Assembly: GCA_947173865.1 (NCBI GenBank)
Contig: CAMWGS010000004.1
Coordinates: 1-24,624, forward strand
Length of the DNA stretch: 24,624 bases
From: an uncultured Ruminococcus sp.
GTDB taxonomy: Bacteria > Bacillota > Clostridia > Oscillospirales > Ruminococcaceae
Reading direction: 5' to 3'
Shown here: positions 6,253-13,780 of the stretch, piece by piece
Numbering within the stretch: position 1 is the first letter of the stretch
Layout of the letters: every line of letters starts with the position of its first letter
The notes under the pieces: generated by a model
Told to the model about the DNA's origin: nothing
Databases searched by the model: none
Seen by the model: only the letters and a program-made list of their open reading frames with translations
Made by a program: the position numbers and the translations under genes

Positions 6253-7875
6253 ATGGCTAAAGATATTAAATACGGCGAGGACGCAAGAAAAGCACTTCAG
6301 GCAGGTATTGACAAGCTTGCCGATACAGTAAGAATCACTATGGGTCCGAAGGGAAGAAACGTCGTTCTTGACAAGAAATTCGGTGCTCCCCTTATCACAA
6401 ACGACGGCGTTACAATCGCTAAGGACATTGAACTTGAAGATGCTTTCGAGAACATGGGTGCTCAGCTTGTAAAGGAAGTTGCTACAAAGACAAACGATGC
6501 TGCCGGTGACGGCACAACCACAGCTACTCTCCTCGCTCAGACAATTGTTCGTGAAGGTATGAAGAACATCGCAGCAGGTGCTAACCCGATGATTCTTAAA
6601 AAGGGTATCGCAAAGGCTGTTGATACAGCTGTAAAGTCAATCACAGACAATTCCAAGGAAGTTTCAGGCAGTGAAGATATTGCAAGAGTAGGCACTGTTT
6701 CTTCTGCTGACGAAAACGTTGGTAAACTAATTGCCGAGGCTATGGAAAAGGTAACAGCTGACGGCGTTATCACTCTCGAAGAAAGCAAGACCGCTGAAAC
6801 TTACAGCGAAGTTGTTGAGGGTATGCAGTTCGACAGAGGTTATATCTCACCTTACATGGTAACTGATACAGACAAAATGGAAGCTATTTATGATGACGCT
6901 TTTGTCCTCATCACAGACAAGAAAATTTCTTCAATTCAGGAAATTCTTCCGCTCCTCGAACAGATTGTTAAAATGGGCAGAAAGCTTGTTATCATCGCTG
7001 AGGACGTTGAGGGTGAAGCTCTCACAACTATTATTCTCAACAATCTCCGTGGAACATTCAAGGTTGCTGCCGTAAAAGCTCCCGGATTCGGTGACAGAAG
7101 AAAGGAAATGCTTAAGGACATCGCAATTCTTACAGGCGGTGAAGTAATCACTTCCGAACTCGGTCTCGAACTTGCTGACACACAGATTAATCAGCTCGGT
7201 CAAGCTAAGCAGGTAGTAATTCAGAAAGAAAATACTATCATTGTTGATGGTGCAGGTGATAAGGACGCTATCAAGTCCAGAGTCAACCAGATTCGTGCGT
7301 CTATCGAAACAACAACTTCTGATTTCGACAGAGAAAAGCTTCAGGAAAGACTTGCAAAGCTTGCAGGCGGTGTTGCAGTTATCAAGGTAGGTGCTGCCAC
7401 TGAAATCGAAATGAAAGAAAAGAAACTGCGTATTGAAGATGCTCTTGCTGCTACAAAGGCTGCTGTTGAAGAAGGTATCGTAGCAGGTGGCGGTACTGCT
7501 TACATCAACGCTATTCCTGCTGTTGACAAGCTTATCCCCTCTCTTGACGGCGACGAAAAGACAGGTGCTAAGATTATTCTCAAGGCTCTCGAAGCTCCCG
7601 TTCGTCAGATTGCAGAAAATGCAGGTCTTGAGGGCAGTGTAATCGTTGACAAAATCAGACGTTCACGCAAGGTTGGTTACGGTTTCGACGCTTACAATGA
7701 AACTTACTGCGATATGATTCCCGCAGGTATCGTTGACCCGACCAAAGTAACAAGAAGTGCTTTACAGAACGCTGCTTCCGTTGCTTCAATGGTTCTCACA
7801 ACTGAAAGCCTTGTTGCTGACATCAAGGAAGATGCTCCCGCTGCTCCTGCAATGCCAGCAGGCGGTATGTATTAA
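6253..7875 (+). CDS. groEL: Chaperonin GroEL (Hsp60)
   Basis: GroEL is the ATP-driven double-ring folding chamber. The 540-residue length is typical. Visible signatures are MGPKGRNV (30-37), the ATP-binding DGTTTAT (87-93), EEGIVAGGGTA in the C-terminal equatorial domain, and the family's GGM-type tail (PAGGMY). AAAGGAG precedes the ATG by about 10 nt. It is co-transcribed with groES and followed by a long hairpin that should end most transcripts. Confidence 0.99.
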   Translation: MAKDIKYGEDARKALQAGIDKLADTVRITMGPKGRNVVLDKKFGAPLITNDGVTIAKDIELEDAFENMGAQLVKEVATKTNDAAGDGTTTATLLAQTIVREGMKNIAAGANPMILKKGIAKAVDTAVKSITDNSKEVSGSEDIARVGTVSSADENVGKLIAEAMEKVTADGVITLEESKTAETYSEVVEGMQFDRGYISPYMVTDTDKMEAIYDDAFVLITDKKISSIQEILPLLEQIVKMGRKLVIIAEDVEGEALTTIILNNLRGTFKVAAVKAPGFGDRRKEMLKDIAILTGGEVITSELGLELADTQINQLGQAKQVVIQKENTIIVDGAGDKDAIKSRVNQIRASIETTTSDFDREKLQERLAKLAGGVAVIKVGAATEIEMKEKKLRIEDALAATKAAVEEGIVAGGGTAYINAIPAVDKLIPSLDGDEKTGAKIILKALEAPVRQIAENAGLEGSVIVDKIRRSRKVGYGFDAYNETYCDMIPAGIVDPTKVTRSALQNAASVASMVLTTESLVADIKEDAPAAPAMPAGGMY

Positions 7876-7909
7876 TTAATTCATAAAAACTATTATATTT
7901 CATTTAATA

Positions 7910-7951
7910 AAGCATTTCTTAAGTTTATATTACCACACTTAAGAAATGCTT
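7910..7951 (+). terminator. Hairpin after groEL, probable terminator
   Basis: AAGCATTTCTTAAGT (7910-7924) pairs perfectly with ACTTAAGAAATGCTT (7937-7951), 15 bp with a 12-nt loop. The following run (TATTTATAAA) is only moderately T-rich, so termination may be partial. The next start codon is only 30 nt further on. Confidence 0.65.
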
Positions 7952-7980
7952 ATTTATAAAATGTAAAAGGAGATGTTAAA

Positions 7981-8184
7981 ATGGGATACTCATATATAAA
8001 TGAGAATGGAAAAAAAGTTAATGGACGTGCAGCTGATAATCATTGGTTGTCTGCAAACGGTTTTAAACGGGTAAATGATTTAATTGATTATGTAGCTATA
8101 GCAACCGCTGAACAAATAAAGAAAGGCTTGGATGATGAGCAGAAAGCACTTAACAGACGTAACCAAATAAAAAAAGTAGGCTAA
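7981..8184 (+). CDS. Small protein of unknown function (67 aa)
   Basis: I do not recognise this protein. It is soluble-looking, with a Tyr/Asn/Gly-rich N-terminus (GYSYINENGKKVNGR) and a helical, charged C-terminal half; there is no signal peptide, membrane segment or cysteine. AAAAGGAGAT 6-7 nt before the ATG and ordinary codon use argue that it is real. No convincing promoter fits between the post-groEL hairpin and the start; a weak TTCATA-17 bp-TTTAAT (7880-7908) lies before the hairpin. It may be expressed by read-through from groESL. A weak hairpin with a T-run follows it. Confidence 0.65.
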   Translation: MGYSYINENGKKVNGRAADNHWLSANGFKRVNDLIDYVAIATAEQIKKGLDDEQKALNRRNQIKKVG

Positions 8185-8223
8185 AAAATATTTTATAATT
8201 ACTAAATCATGTAATAATAAACG

Positions 8224-8248
8224 TCCTGAGAAATCAGGGAGTTTTTTT
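8224..8248 (+). terminator. Short terminator after the 67-aa gene
   Basis: CCTGA (8225-8229) pairs with TCAGG (8234-8238) around a GAAA tetraloop, with one extra T-G pair, then seven T (8242-8248). The stem is short but the tetraloop and T-run support an intrinsic terminator. Confidence 0.55.
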
Positions 8249-8249
8249 G

Positions 8250-8278
8250 TTGACTTCTTAAAAATTTACTGTTATAAT
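8250..8278 (+). promoter_or_regulatory. Promoter of the frameshifted membrane-protein gene
   Basis: TTGACT (8250-8255), a 17-bp spacer and a perfect TATAAT (8273-8278) lie 25 nt before the ATG at 8304. The -35 box overlaps the end of the preceding terminator's T-run. Confidence 0.75.
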
Positions 8279-8303
8279 TATGGTAATAAACGGAGGTGTC
8301 AAT

Positions 8304-8804
8304 ATGAAAAAATACAAGTAAGTCACACGCCCGACTTCATGAAAGGAGTCGCAATAACTTTTGCATTTTTATGGGTAATCTTCCTGTTTATTGTATGTGA
8401 TATTATACCAAAATTTCATGTGTTGCTGTCATTGGGATTTTTATTGCTTATTATCGGAATCAGCTGTTATATTGATTCCAGAAAAACAACCGTTGAATAC
8501 GATACAGAAAAAATCCACTGGAAATGGCTGTGGTTTGACTATAGAGTTAATTTTGAAGATATGGATTATTTTTAATACGATAGTTTCCAAACGTACACGG
8601 TACGGTTACTACCGCCGTTTTGAACTGATTTTCTATGTCAAAAACACTGAATTAAAGCTCAATGATGAACTTAAAACAGAGGACATTGAATCGTCTGTCA
8701 ATGGTACTCCCGACAATATAAAGCTTATGCAGTTATATAAGTTTATTGAAAATATCTGTCCTGAAAAGTCAGAAGGCTTTATCAAAACAAATTATGAATT
8801 TTAA
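8304..8804 (+). pseudogene. Small two-helix membrane protein gene interrupted by two frameshifts
   Basis: GGAGGTG (8292-8298) ideally serves ATG 8304, but the frame stops after five codons. Adding one A to the A6 run (8307-8312) joins it to the open frame through 8339-8575, and removing one T from the T5 run (8569-8573) joins that to the frame ending at 8804. The rebuilt product has 166 residues: a short N-terminus, two adjacent transmembrane helices (GVAITFAFLWVIFLFIV and LLSLGFLLLIIGISCYI), then a soluble part containing YYRRFELIFY and ending near KTNYEF. The family was not identified. Either the gene decayed recently or the two homopolymer lengths are sequencing errors. Confidence 0.7.
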
Positions 8805-8808
8805 TAAA

Positions 8809-8840
8809 TAAAAAAACCGTTCTCCCGAAAGAGAACGGTT
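8809..8840 (-). terminator. Terminator of the ribosomal superoperon
   Basis: AACCGTTCTC (8815-8824) pairs with GAGAACGGTT (8831-8840), 10 bp around a 6-nt loop. On the minus strand it is followed by a T-run (8816-8809), 19 nt past the rplQ stop. On the plus strand the following bases are AT-rich, so it may also serve the frameshifted gene. Confidence 0.85.
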
Positions 8841-8859
8841 ATATTTATATGTCTGCCAA

Positions 8860-9201
8860 TTAAACGAGCTTGATAATAGCCATTTCAGCAGCGTCACCAC
8901 GACGAGGTCCGATTTTTACAATCTGTGTGTAACCGCCGTTTCTGTCTGCATACTTGGGTGAAATCTCGTCGAAAAGCTTCTTTGCAACGGATTCCTTTGT
9001 TACGTATGCGAATACCTGACGCTTGGAGTGCAGATCATTATTTTTACCGATAGTAATCATCTTTTCTGCTACAGCACGAACTTCCTTAGCTCTTGTAACG
9101 GTTGTTTCAATCTGACCGTTTTCAAGAAGGAAAGTTACCATGCCTCTGAGCATTGCTTTTCTATGGTCAGATGTTCTGCCCAGCTTTCTTGTACCCGGCA
9201 T
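8860..9201 (-). CDS. rplQ: 50S ribosomal protein L17
   Basis: L17 binds domain III of 23S rRNA near the exit tunnel. The 113-residue product opens with the family motif MPGTRKLGRTSDHRKAML and ends with RRGDAAEMAIIKLV. ATG 9201 is preferred over a GTG at 9210, because AAGGAG lies 8 nt upstream of 9201 while the GTG overlaps that site. It is the last gene of the superoperon, as usual in the alpha segment after rpoA. Confidence 0.98.
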   Translation of the reverse strand: MPGTRKLGRTSDHRKAMLRGMVTFLLENGQIETTVTRAKEVRAVAEKMITIGKNNDLHSKRQVFAYVTKESVAKKLFDEISPKYADRNGGYTQIVKIGPRRGDAAEMAIIKLV

Positions 9202-9247
9202 GTAATTCACTCCTTTTCATACAGTGCATAAACGCACATTTTATGGT

Positions 9248-10213
9248 TTATTCCTCTTCTGAAGAAAGGTCGAAGCCAAGTGACTGGAGCTTCTCCTTAA
9301 CCTCGTCAAAGGATTTCTTTCCAAGGTTTCTAACCTTCATCATTTCTTCCTCAGACTTGTTAATCAAGTCATCCACGGTATTAATTCCGGCACGTTTCAG
9401 ACAATTGAATGAACGCACCGATAAGTCAAGGTCCTCAATGGTCATCTCAAGGATTTTTTCCTTGCCCTTTTCGTCCTTTTCAACAAGAACCTCAGCAAGT
9501 CCTGCCTCTTCCGAGAGGTCAATGAACAGCTTCAGATGCTCGTTGAGGAGATTGGCTGCCTGTGACAAAGCCTCTTTAGCGGAGATAGTACCGTCTGTCC
9601 ATACCTCCATAGTAAGCTTATCATAGTCGGTAACCTGACCGAGTCGGGTATCTTCTACAGTATAGTTTACCTTGAGAACAGGAGTATAAATACTGTCAAC
9701 AGCAATCACATCAACAGGAAGACTTATCTGTTTCTTGTTGCGTTCAGCAGAAACATACCCTCTGCCTCTGTCGATAGTAATTTCCATGTACAGTTTAGCG
9801 TCCTTGCCCAGTGTTGCGATGTGCATACCAGGGTCAAGGATATCAACTTCAGAATCGGTTTTTATATCACCGGCTGTTATTTCGCATTCTCCCTCTGCCT
9901 CTATATATACCGTCTTTGGACCATCGCCGTAGAGTTTAGCAGTCAGTCCCTTAATACTGAGGATTATTTCCGTAACGTCCTCTTTAACGCCTGGAATTGT
10001 TGACAATTCATGGTGAACTGTACCGCTCTTGCCCGAAAGCTTTACAGAAGTTACAGCCACACCCGGAAGTGAGGAGAGCAGCACACGTCTGAGGCTGTTT
10101 CCAAGTGTTATACCGTATCCACGCTCCAGCGGTGCTAAAACGAATTTGCCGTATTTGCCGTCACTTTTAAGCTCGACAATTTCGATATCAGGCTTATTGA
10201 TTTTCTCCAGCAT
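9248..10213 (-). CDS. rpoA: RNA polymerase alpha subunit
   Basis: Alpha dimerises to nucleate RNA polymerase assembly and contacts promoter UP elements and activators. The 321-residue product has the N-terminal dimerisation domain (signature YGITLGNSLRRVLLSSLPG) and the C-terminal DNA-binding domain near 250-315, with SVRSFNCLKRAGI holding the DNA-contacting arginine. An acidic end (DLSSEEE) follows. ATG 10213 gives the canonical MLEKINKP start, with AGGAGGG about 5 nt upstream; an in-frame extension to 10234 is discarded. Confidence 0.99.
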   Translation of the reverse strand: MLEKINKPDIEIVELKSDGKYGKFVLAPLERGYGITLGNSLRRVLLSSLPGVAVTSVKLSGKSGTVHHELSTIPGVKEDVTEIILSIKGLTAKLYGDGPKTVYIEAEGECEITAGDIKTDSEVDILDPGMHIATLGKDAKLYMEITIDRGRGYVSAERNKKQISLPVDVIAVDSIYTPVLKVNYTVEDTRLGQVTDYDKLTMEVWTDGTISAKEALSQAANLLNEHLKLFIDLSEEAGLAEVLVEKDEKGKEKILEMTIEDLDLSVRSFNCLKRAGINTVDDLINKSEEEMMKVRNLGKKSFDEVKEKLQSLGFDLSSEEE

Positions 10214-10277
10214 AAAAACCCTCCTATTTCGCAATAACTGTTAATTTCGAGTTCTGACGATTCAAGCAATACGAATA

Positions 10278-10877
10278 TTACTTGGAGTACAGCTCGACGA
10301 TGAGGTGTGTAGCAACCTCGTAGTCAATATCCTCTGCTGAGGGAAGACGGTTTACAGTTGCGGAAAAATCGTCCTTCTTTGCATCAAGCCATATCGGAAC
10401 GAGTCTGTCCTTTGTTTCTTCAACTGTAGCCTTGAACTTTTCGGAAGTTCTGTCTTTTTCACGGAGAGCGATAACGTCTCCTACCTTTACTCTGTATGAA
10501 GGAATGTTTACCTTCTTGCCGTTTACTGTATAGTGGCTGTGAACAACGAGTTGTCTTGCTTCACGTCTTGTGAGAGCGAGACCCATTCTGTAAACAACAC
10601 TGTCGAGTCTGGATTCGAGACAAGTAATAAGGTTGTCACCTGTCTTGCCCTCCATCTTGGAAGCGATTTCAAAGTAGTGTGCAAACTGCTTTTCGAGTAC
10701 GCCGTAAATGAACTTGAGCTTCTGCTTTTCCTTGAGCTGAAGTCCGTATTCAGAAATCTTCTTTCTGTTGTTAGCGTTCTTGAAACGGATGGATTCCTTC
10801 TTTGAAACGCCCATTACTGCCGGGCTGATGCCCAGATATCTGCACTTTTTAAGAATAGGTTCTTTCTGTACTGCCAT
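10278..10877 (-). CDS. rpsD: 30S ribosomal protein S4, zinc-free type
   Basis: S4 nucleates assembly of the 16S rRNA 5' domain. The 199-residue protein has the core motif ISEYGLQLKEKQK and the S4 RNA-binding domain (about 95-155, with ALTRREARQLVVHSHYTVNG). The N-terminus has a single cysteine (C12) rather than the four-cysteine zinc site, so it is of the C-minus class. In Escherichia coli S4 represses its operon through the rpsM leader; the hairpin at rpsM here may be relevant. It is followed 64 nt later by rpoA. Confidence 0.99.
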   Translation of the reverse strand: MAVQKEPILKKCRYLGISPAVMGVSKKESIRFKNANNRKKISEYGLQLKEKQKLKFIYGVLEKQFAHYFEIASKMEGKTGDNLITCLESRLDSVVYRMGLALTRREARQLVVHSHYTVNGKKVNIPSYRVKVGDVIALREKDRTSEKFKATVEETKDRLVPIWLDAKKDDFSATVNRLPSAEDIDYEVATHLIVELYSK

Positions 10878-10898
10878 TTTATAACACCTCCTGTAAAA

Positions 10899-11303
10899 TT
10901 AGACACGTCTTCTCTTGGGAGGACGGCATCCGTTGTGAGGAATCGGAGTAACGTCCTTAATCATTCTTACCTCAAGACCAACTGTCTGAAGTGCTCTGAT
11001 TGCAGCCTCACGACCTGCACCAGGTCCTTTAACGTATACTTCAACGTTCTTGAGACCGTGTTCCATAGCAGCCTTTGCAGCTGTTTCTGCAGCTGTCTGA
11101 GCTGCGAAAGGAGTGGACTTCTTAGAACCTCTGAAACCGAGTTCACCGGCACTTGCCCATGAAATAGCATTGCCTGCTGTATCGGTGATTGTTACGATTG
11201 TGTTATTGAAAGTGGACTGAATATGAACTGCGCCGCTTTCGATATTCTTACGCTCTCTACGTCTTCTGATAGTAGAGACCTTTTTACCTTTCTGCTGTGC
11301 CAA
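10899..11303 (-). CDS. rpsK: 30S ribosomal protein S11
   Basis: S11 sits on the platform of the small subunit near the mRNA exit. The 134-residue product shows FNNTIVTITD, GFRGSKKSTPFAAQ and the C-terminal IPHNGCRPPKRRRV, all diagnostic. It lies 14 nt after rpsM and 21 nt before rpsD, with GGAGG before the start. Confidence 0.99.
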   Translation of the reverse strand: MAQQKGKKVSTIRRRRERKNIESGAVHIQSTFNNTIVTITDTAGNAISWASAGELGFRGSKKSTPFAAQTAAETAAKAAMEHGLKNVEVYVKGPGAGREAAIRALQTVGLEVRMIKDVTPIPHNGCRPPKRRRV

Positions 11304-11317
11304 AGCTCATAACCTCC

Positions 11318-11686
11318 TTACTTCTTCTTGTTAGCGATTGTCTTTACAGGACCTTTACGGGTTCTTGCGTTTGTCTTGGTTCTCTGACCTCTTACGGGGA
11401 GACCCTTTCTGTGACGAACGCCTCTGTAGCAGCCAATCTCAACGAGTCTCTTGATATTGAGTGCAACTTCACGTCTGAGGTCACCCTCAACAGTGTAGTT
11501 AGCGTCAATATAGTCACGAAGTTTAGCTACATCCTCTTCAGCGAGGTCCTTGACTCTTACGTCAGGGTTAACTCCTGTGTTGCTGAGGATATCTGTTGCA
11601 GTCTGACGACCGATTCCGTAGATATAAGTTAAACCGATTTCGATTCTCTTATTCTTGGGAAGGTCAACACCAGCTATTCTTGCCAT
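11318..11686 (-). CDS. rpsM: 30S ribosomal protein S13
   Basis: S13 lies in the head of the small subunit and bridges to L5. The 122-residue product begins MARIAGVDLPKNKRIEIGL, has GVRHRKGLPVRGQRTKTNAR near the end and a basic tail that reaches the P-site. Its Shine-Dalgarno (GGAGGTG) lies in the loop of a 7-bp hairpin (see 11690-11709). In E. coli this is the target gene for S4 autoregulation of the alpha operon. Confidence 0.99.
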   Translation of the reverse strand: MARIAGVDLPKNKRIEIGLTYIYGIGRQTATDILSNTGVNPDVRVKDLAEEDVAKLRDYIDANYTVEGDLRREVALNIKRLVEIGCYRGVRHRKGLPVRGQRTKTNARTRKGPVKTIANKKK

Positions 11687-11689
11687 ATG

Positions 11690-11709
11690 TTATTTGCACC
11701 TCCAAATAA
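11690..11709 (-). promoter_or_regulatory. Hairpin displaying the rpsM Shine-Dalgarno in its loop
   Basis: On the minus strand TTATTTG (11709-11703) pairs perfectly with CAAATAA (11696-11690). The 6-nt loop GAGGTG is the core of the rpsM ribosome binding site, 3 nt before the ATG. This is the position where S4 acts in E. coli; whether it is a regulator here is unproven. Confidence 0.45.
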
Positions 11710-11720
11710 TGCGAAAGGGA

Positions 11721-11834
11721 TTAACCCTGACGCTGCTTATGCTTAGGGTTTTCGCAGATTACCATGATTCTGCCTTTACGTTTAATAACCTTGCACTTTT
11801 CGCAAATAGGTTTTACTGAAGGTCTGACTTTCAT
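11721..11834 (-). CDS. rpmJ: 50S ribosomal protein L36
   Basis: This 37-residue protein is too short for most ORF scans but is unmistakable: it begins MKVRPSVKPICEKCKVI and ends with ENPKHKQRQG. C11, C14, C27 and H32 make the zinc site of the zinc-type L36. GGAGGTATTTTCA precedes the ATG. It lies between infA and rpsM, its standard place. Confidence 0.98.
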   Translation of the reverse strand: MKVRPSVKPICEKCKVIKRKGRIMVICENPKHKQRQG

Positions 11835-11860
11835 TGAAAATACCTCCTTTAGCGGATAAC

Positions 11861-11876
11861 GGACTTTTTGAAGTCC
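11861..11876 (-). repeat. Small hairpin between infA and rpmJ
   Basis: GGACTT and AAGTCC form a 6-bp stem with a 4-nt loop in the 51-nt gap. No T-run follows, so it is not a terminator; it may be an RNA-processing or stability element. Confidence 0.35.
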
Positions 11877-11885
11877 TGTATAAAA

Positions 11886-12104
11886 TTACTTTACACGCCA
11901 GGTGATTCTGCCTTTGGAAAGGTCATAAGGTGACATTTCAAGCTTCACCTTGTCACCAGGCACGATTCTGATATAATTCATTCTGAGCTTGCCTGAAACA
12001 TGAGCAAGAACCTCATGACCATTTTCAAGCTGAACCTTAAACATTGCATTCGGCAGAGCATCTGTAACTACGCCCTCTACCTCGATTACATCTTCCTTGG
12101 ACAC
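11886..12104 (-). CDS. infA: Translation initiation factor IF-1
   Basis: IF-1 occupies the ribosomal A site during initiation. The OB-fold protein shows KEDVIEVEGVV at the start and the motif HVSGKLRMNYIRI. I choose GTG 12104, which gives the canonical MSKEDV start and exactly 72 residues, with GGAGG 8 nt upstream. An ATG two codons earlier (12110) is only 2 nt from that site. Confidence 0.97.
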   Translation of the reverse strand: MSKEDVIEVEGVVTDALPNAMFKVQLENGHEVLAHVSGKLRMNYIRIVPGDKVKLEMSPYDLSKGRITWRVK

Positions 12105-12118
12105 TTCCATAACCTCCT

Positions 12119-12361
12119 TTACTCTTCAACTGCAAGCTGTCTGAGCAGTGTTCTGAGTTTTTTATCAGTTATATCGTTTAAATCAATCATACTGTCTGTC
12201 GGGCATATATGCTTTATGTTCTTCCTCTTGTTCGAGGCAAGTTTACGGCTTTTACCGTCTGCAATAAAGCAATATCCGCCCTGTACTTCAGTGACTGCGA
12301 ACAATTTTCCGCTGTCTCTTCCGGCGGCAGCCCTTACAACTGAGCCTTTGTTTAACTTCAC
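12119..12361 (-). CDS. KOW-domain RNA-binding protein
   Basis: The 80-residue protein begins with a KOW-type motif (KGSVVRAAAGRDSGKLFAV), as in L14e/L24/NusG proteins, and has a basic middle (RKLASNKRKNIKH). Related small KOW proteins occur in Clostridia at this same place between map and infA. The function is not established; binding rRNA or nascent ribosomes is inferred. The start is GTG, with CGGAGGG 8 nt upstream, inside the end of map. Confidence 0.85.
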   Translation of the reverse strand: MKLNKGSVVRAAAGRDSGKLFAVTEVQGGYCFIADGKSRKLASNKRKNIKHICPTDSMIDLNDITDKKLRTLLRQLAVEE

Positions 12362-12377
12362 AATGGTTTCCCTCCGG

Positions 12378-13130
12378 TCAGGGTTCTGTCAGAATGACGG
12401 GACCGTCAGGAGTTATTGCGATAGCGTGCTCAAAGTGAGCAGATAATGAACCGCTTGTAGTTTTGACGGTCCAGCCGTCTTTCATGACCTTTACATCATC
12501 GCCTCTGACATTAATCATAGGTTCAATACATATAGTCATACCGGCGACGAGTCTCGGACCGTGACCGGCACGTCCCCAGTTCGGAACTTCAGGAGATTCA
12601 TGAACCTCCCTGCCGATACCGTGACCGCAGTAATTTCTTACGATTCCGTAGCCTCGTGAAGCACAATAGACCTCTACAGCATGAGAAATATCTCCGACTC
12701 TTGCGCCAACCTGAGCCTGAGCGATTCCCTCATAGAGAGACTGCTCTGTAACCTCAAGCAATGCCTTTGCTTCATCAGAAATTTTGCCGACCGGGAAGGT
12801 CCAGCAGCTGTCACCGTTGAAGCCCTTGTAAGCTGCTCCGGTGTCTATGCTTACTATATCGCCTTCTTCAAGTCTGCGATTTGCTTTCGGTATACCGTGA
12901 ATTACTTCATCGTTTACCGAAATACAGGCGTTTGCAGGAAAACCGTACAAACCCTTGAAACAGGATTTACAGCCATGCTTGGCAAAATAACTGCCAATAA
13001 GCTTATCAACGTCAAGCGTTGACATACCTGCCTTTAATCTTTCACCCGCATAGCGTAATGCGCCGCCGGTTATTCTGCCGGCTTCACGCATTATAGCTAA
13101 TTCGGACTTTGATTTGATAGTTATACTCAT
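12378..13130 (-). CDS. map: Methionine aminopeptidase, type I
   Basis: The enzyme removes the initiator methionine from new proteins. All five metal ligands of the pita-bread fold are visible: D96, D107, H170 (in CGHGIG), E203 (in IEPM) and E234 (in FEHAI), with H79 as the substrate-contacting histidine. At 250 residues it is a normal short bacterial form without an N-terminal zinc finger. Its ATG overlaps the adk stop by 4 nt (ATGA), indicating translational coupling. Confidence 0.98.
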   Translation of the reverse strand: MSITIKSKSELAIMREAGRITGGALRYAGERLKAGMSTLDVDKLIGSYFAKHGCKSCFKGLYGFPANACISVNDEVIHGIPKANRRLEEGDIVSIDTGAAYKGFNGDSCWTFPVGKISDEAKALLEVTEQSLYEGIAQAQVGARVGDISHAVEVYCASRGYGIVRNYCGHGIGREVHESPEVPNWGRAGHGPRLVAGMTICIEPMINVRGDDVKVMKDGWTVKTTSGSLSAHFEHAIAITPDGPVILTEP

Positions 13131-13765
13131 TGAGCAACTCCTACAGCAGCAAGAGTCAGCTTTGAAGTATCAGCAACCTCTTCCTGTCCGATAACAGTTT
13201 CGAGCTTGCCCTGCTTCTCATAGTAATCCTTGAGAGGAGCAGTTTTTTCGTGATAAGTTGCGAGTCTGTCGAGAACAACTTCAGGCTGGTCGTCCTTACG
13301 AACGATAGTCTTGTCACTGCACTTATCGCATACACCATCAACCTTTGAAGGTCTGTATTCGATGTGATAAGATGCACCGCACCCCTGACATACTCTTCTG
13401 CCTGAAACTCTCTGCTTGATTGTTTCATCAGGAACGTGGATTTCAATTACCTTGTCAATCTGGATTCCCATAGCGTCAAGAGCTTCTGCCTGCGGAACTG
13501 TTCTCGGGAAACCATCGAGGATAAAACCGTTTTTGCAGTCATCCTCAGCGATTCTTTCCTTAAGGATACCAATTACGATATCGTCGGAAACAAGAGCACC
13601 TGCATCCATAGCAGCTTTAGCCTTAAGACCGTATTCTGTACCGTTCTTAGCAGCTTCACGAAGAATATTTCCTGTTGAAATCTGCGGGATATTAAGAGCA
13701 TCGGAAACAACCTCTGCCTGTGTACCCTTACCTGCACCGGGTGCGCCTAAAAAGATAAGATTCAT
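13127..13765 (-). CDS. adk: Adenylate kinase, zinc-binding LID type
   Basis: Adk interconverts ATP + AMP and 2 ADP. The 212-residue protein has the P-loop GAPGAGKGTQ (7-16), the AMP site FILDGFPRT (81-89) and a LID domain with C126, C129, C146 and C149, the four-cysteine zinc site common in Gram-positive long-form kinases. It lies 15 nt after secY and overlaps map. Confidence 0.99.
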   Translation of the reverse strand: MNLIFLGAPGAGKGTQAEVVSDALNIPQISTGNILREAAKNGTEYGLKAKAAMDAGALVSDDIVIGILKERIAEDDCKNGFILDGFPRTVPQAEALDAMGIQIDKVIEIHVPDETIKQRVSGRRVCQGCGASYHIEYRPSKVDGVCDKCSDKTIVRKDDQPEVVLDRLATYHEKTAPLKDYYEKQGKLETVIGQEEVADTSKLTLAAVGVAQ

Positions 13766-13780
13766 AAGTTCAGACCCTCC

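Noticed and set aside
8304..8321. Five-codon leader peptide or programmed frameshift site
   Set aside because: The A6 run is short for slippage, no stimulatory structure follows, and a second opposite frameshift would also be needed; decay or sequencing error is simpler.
8391..8804. A 137-residue protein starting within the two-helix region
   Set aside because: Its first half is out of frame with the hydrophobic helices and has no ribosome binding site; the frameshift reading of one longer gene explains both halves better.
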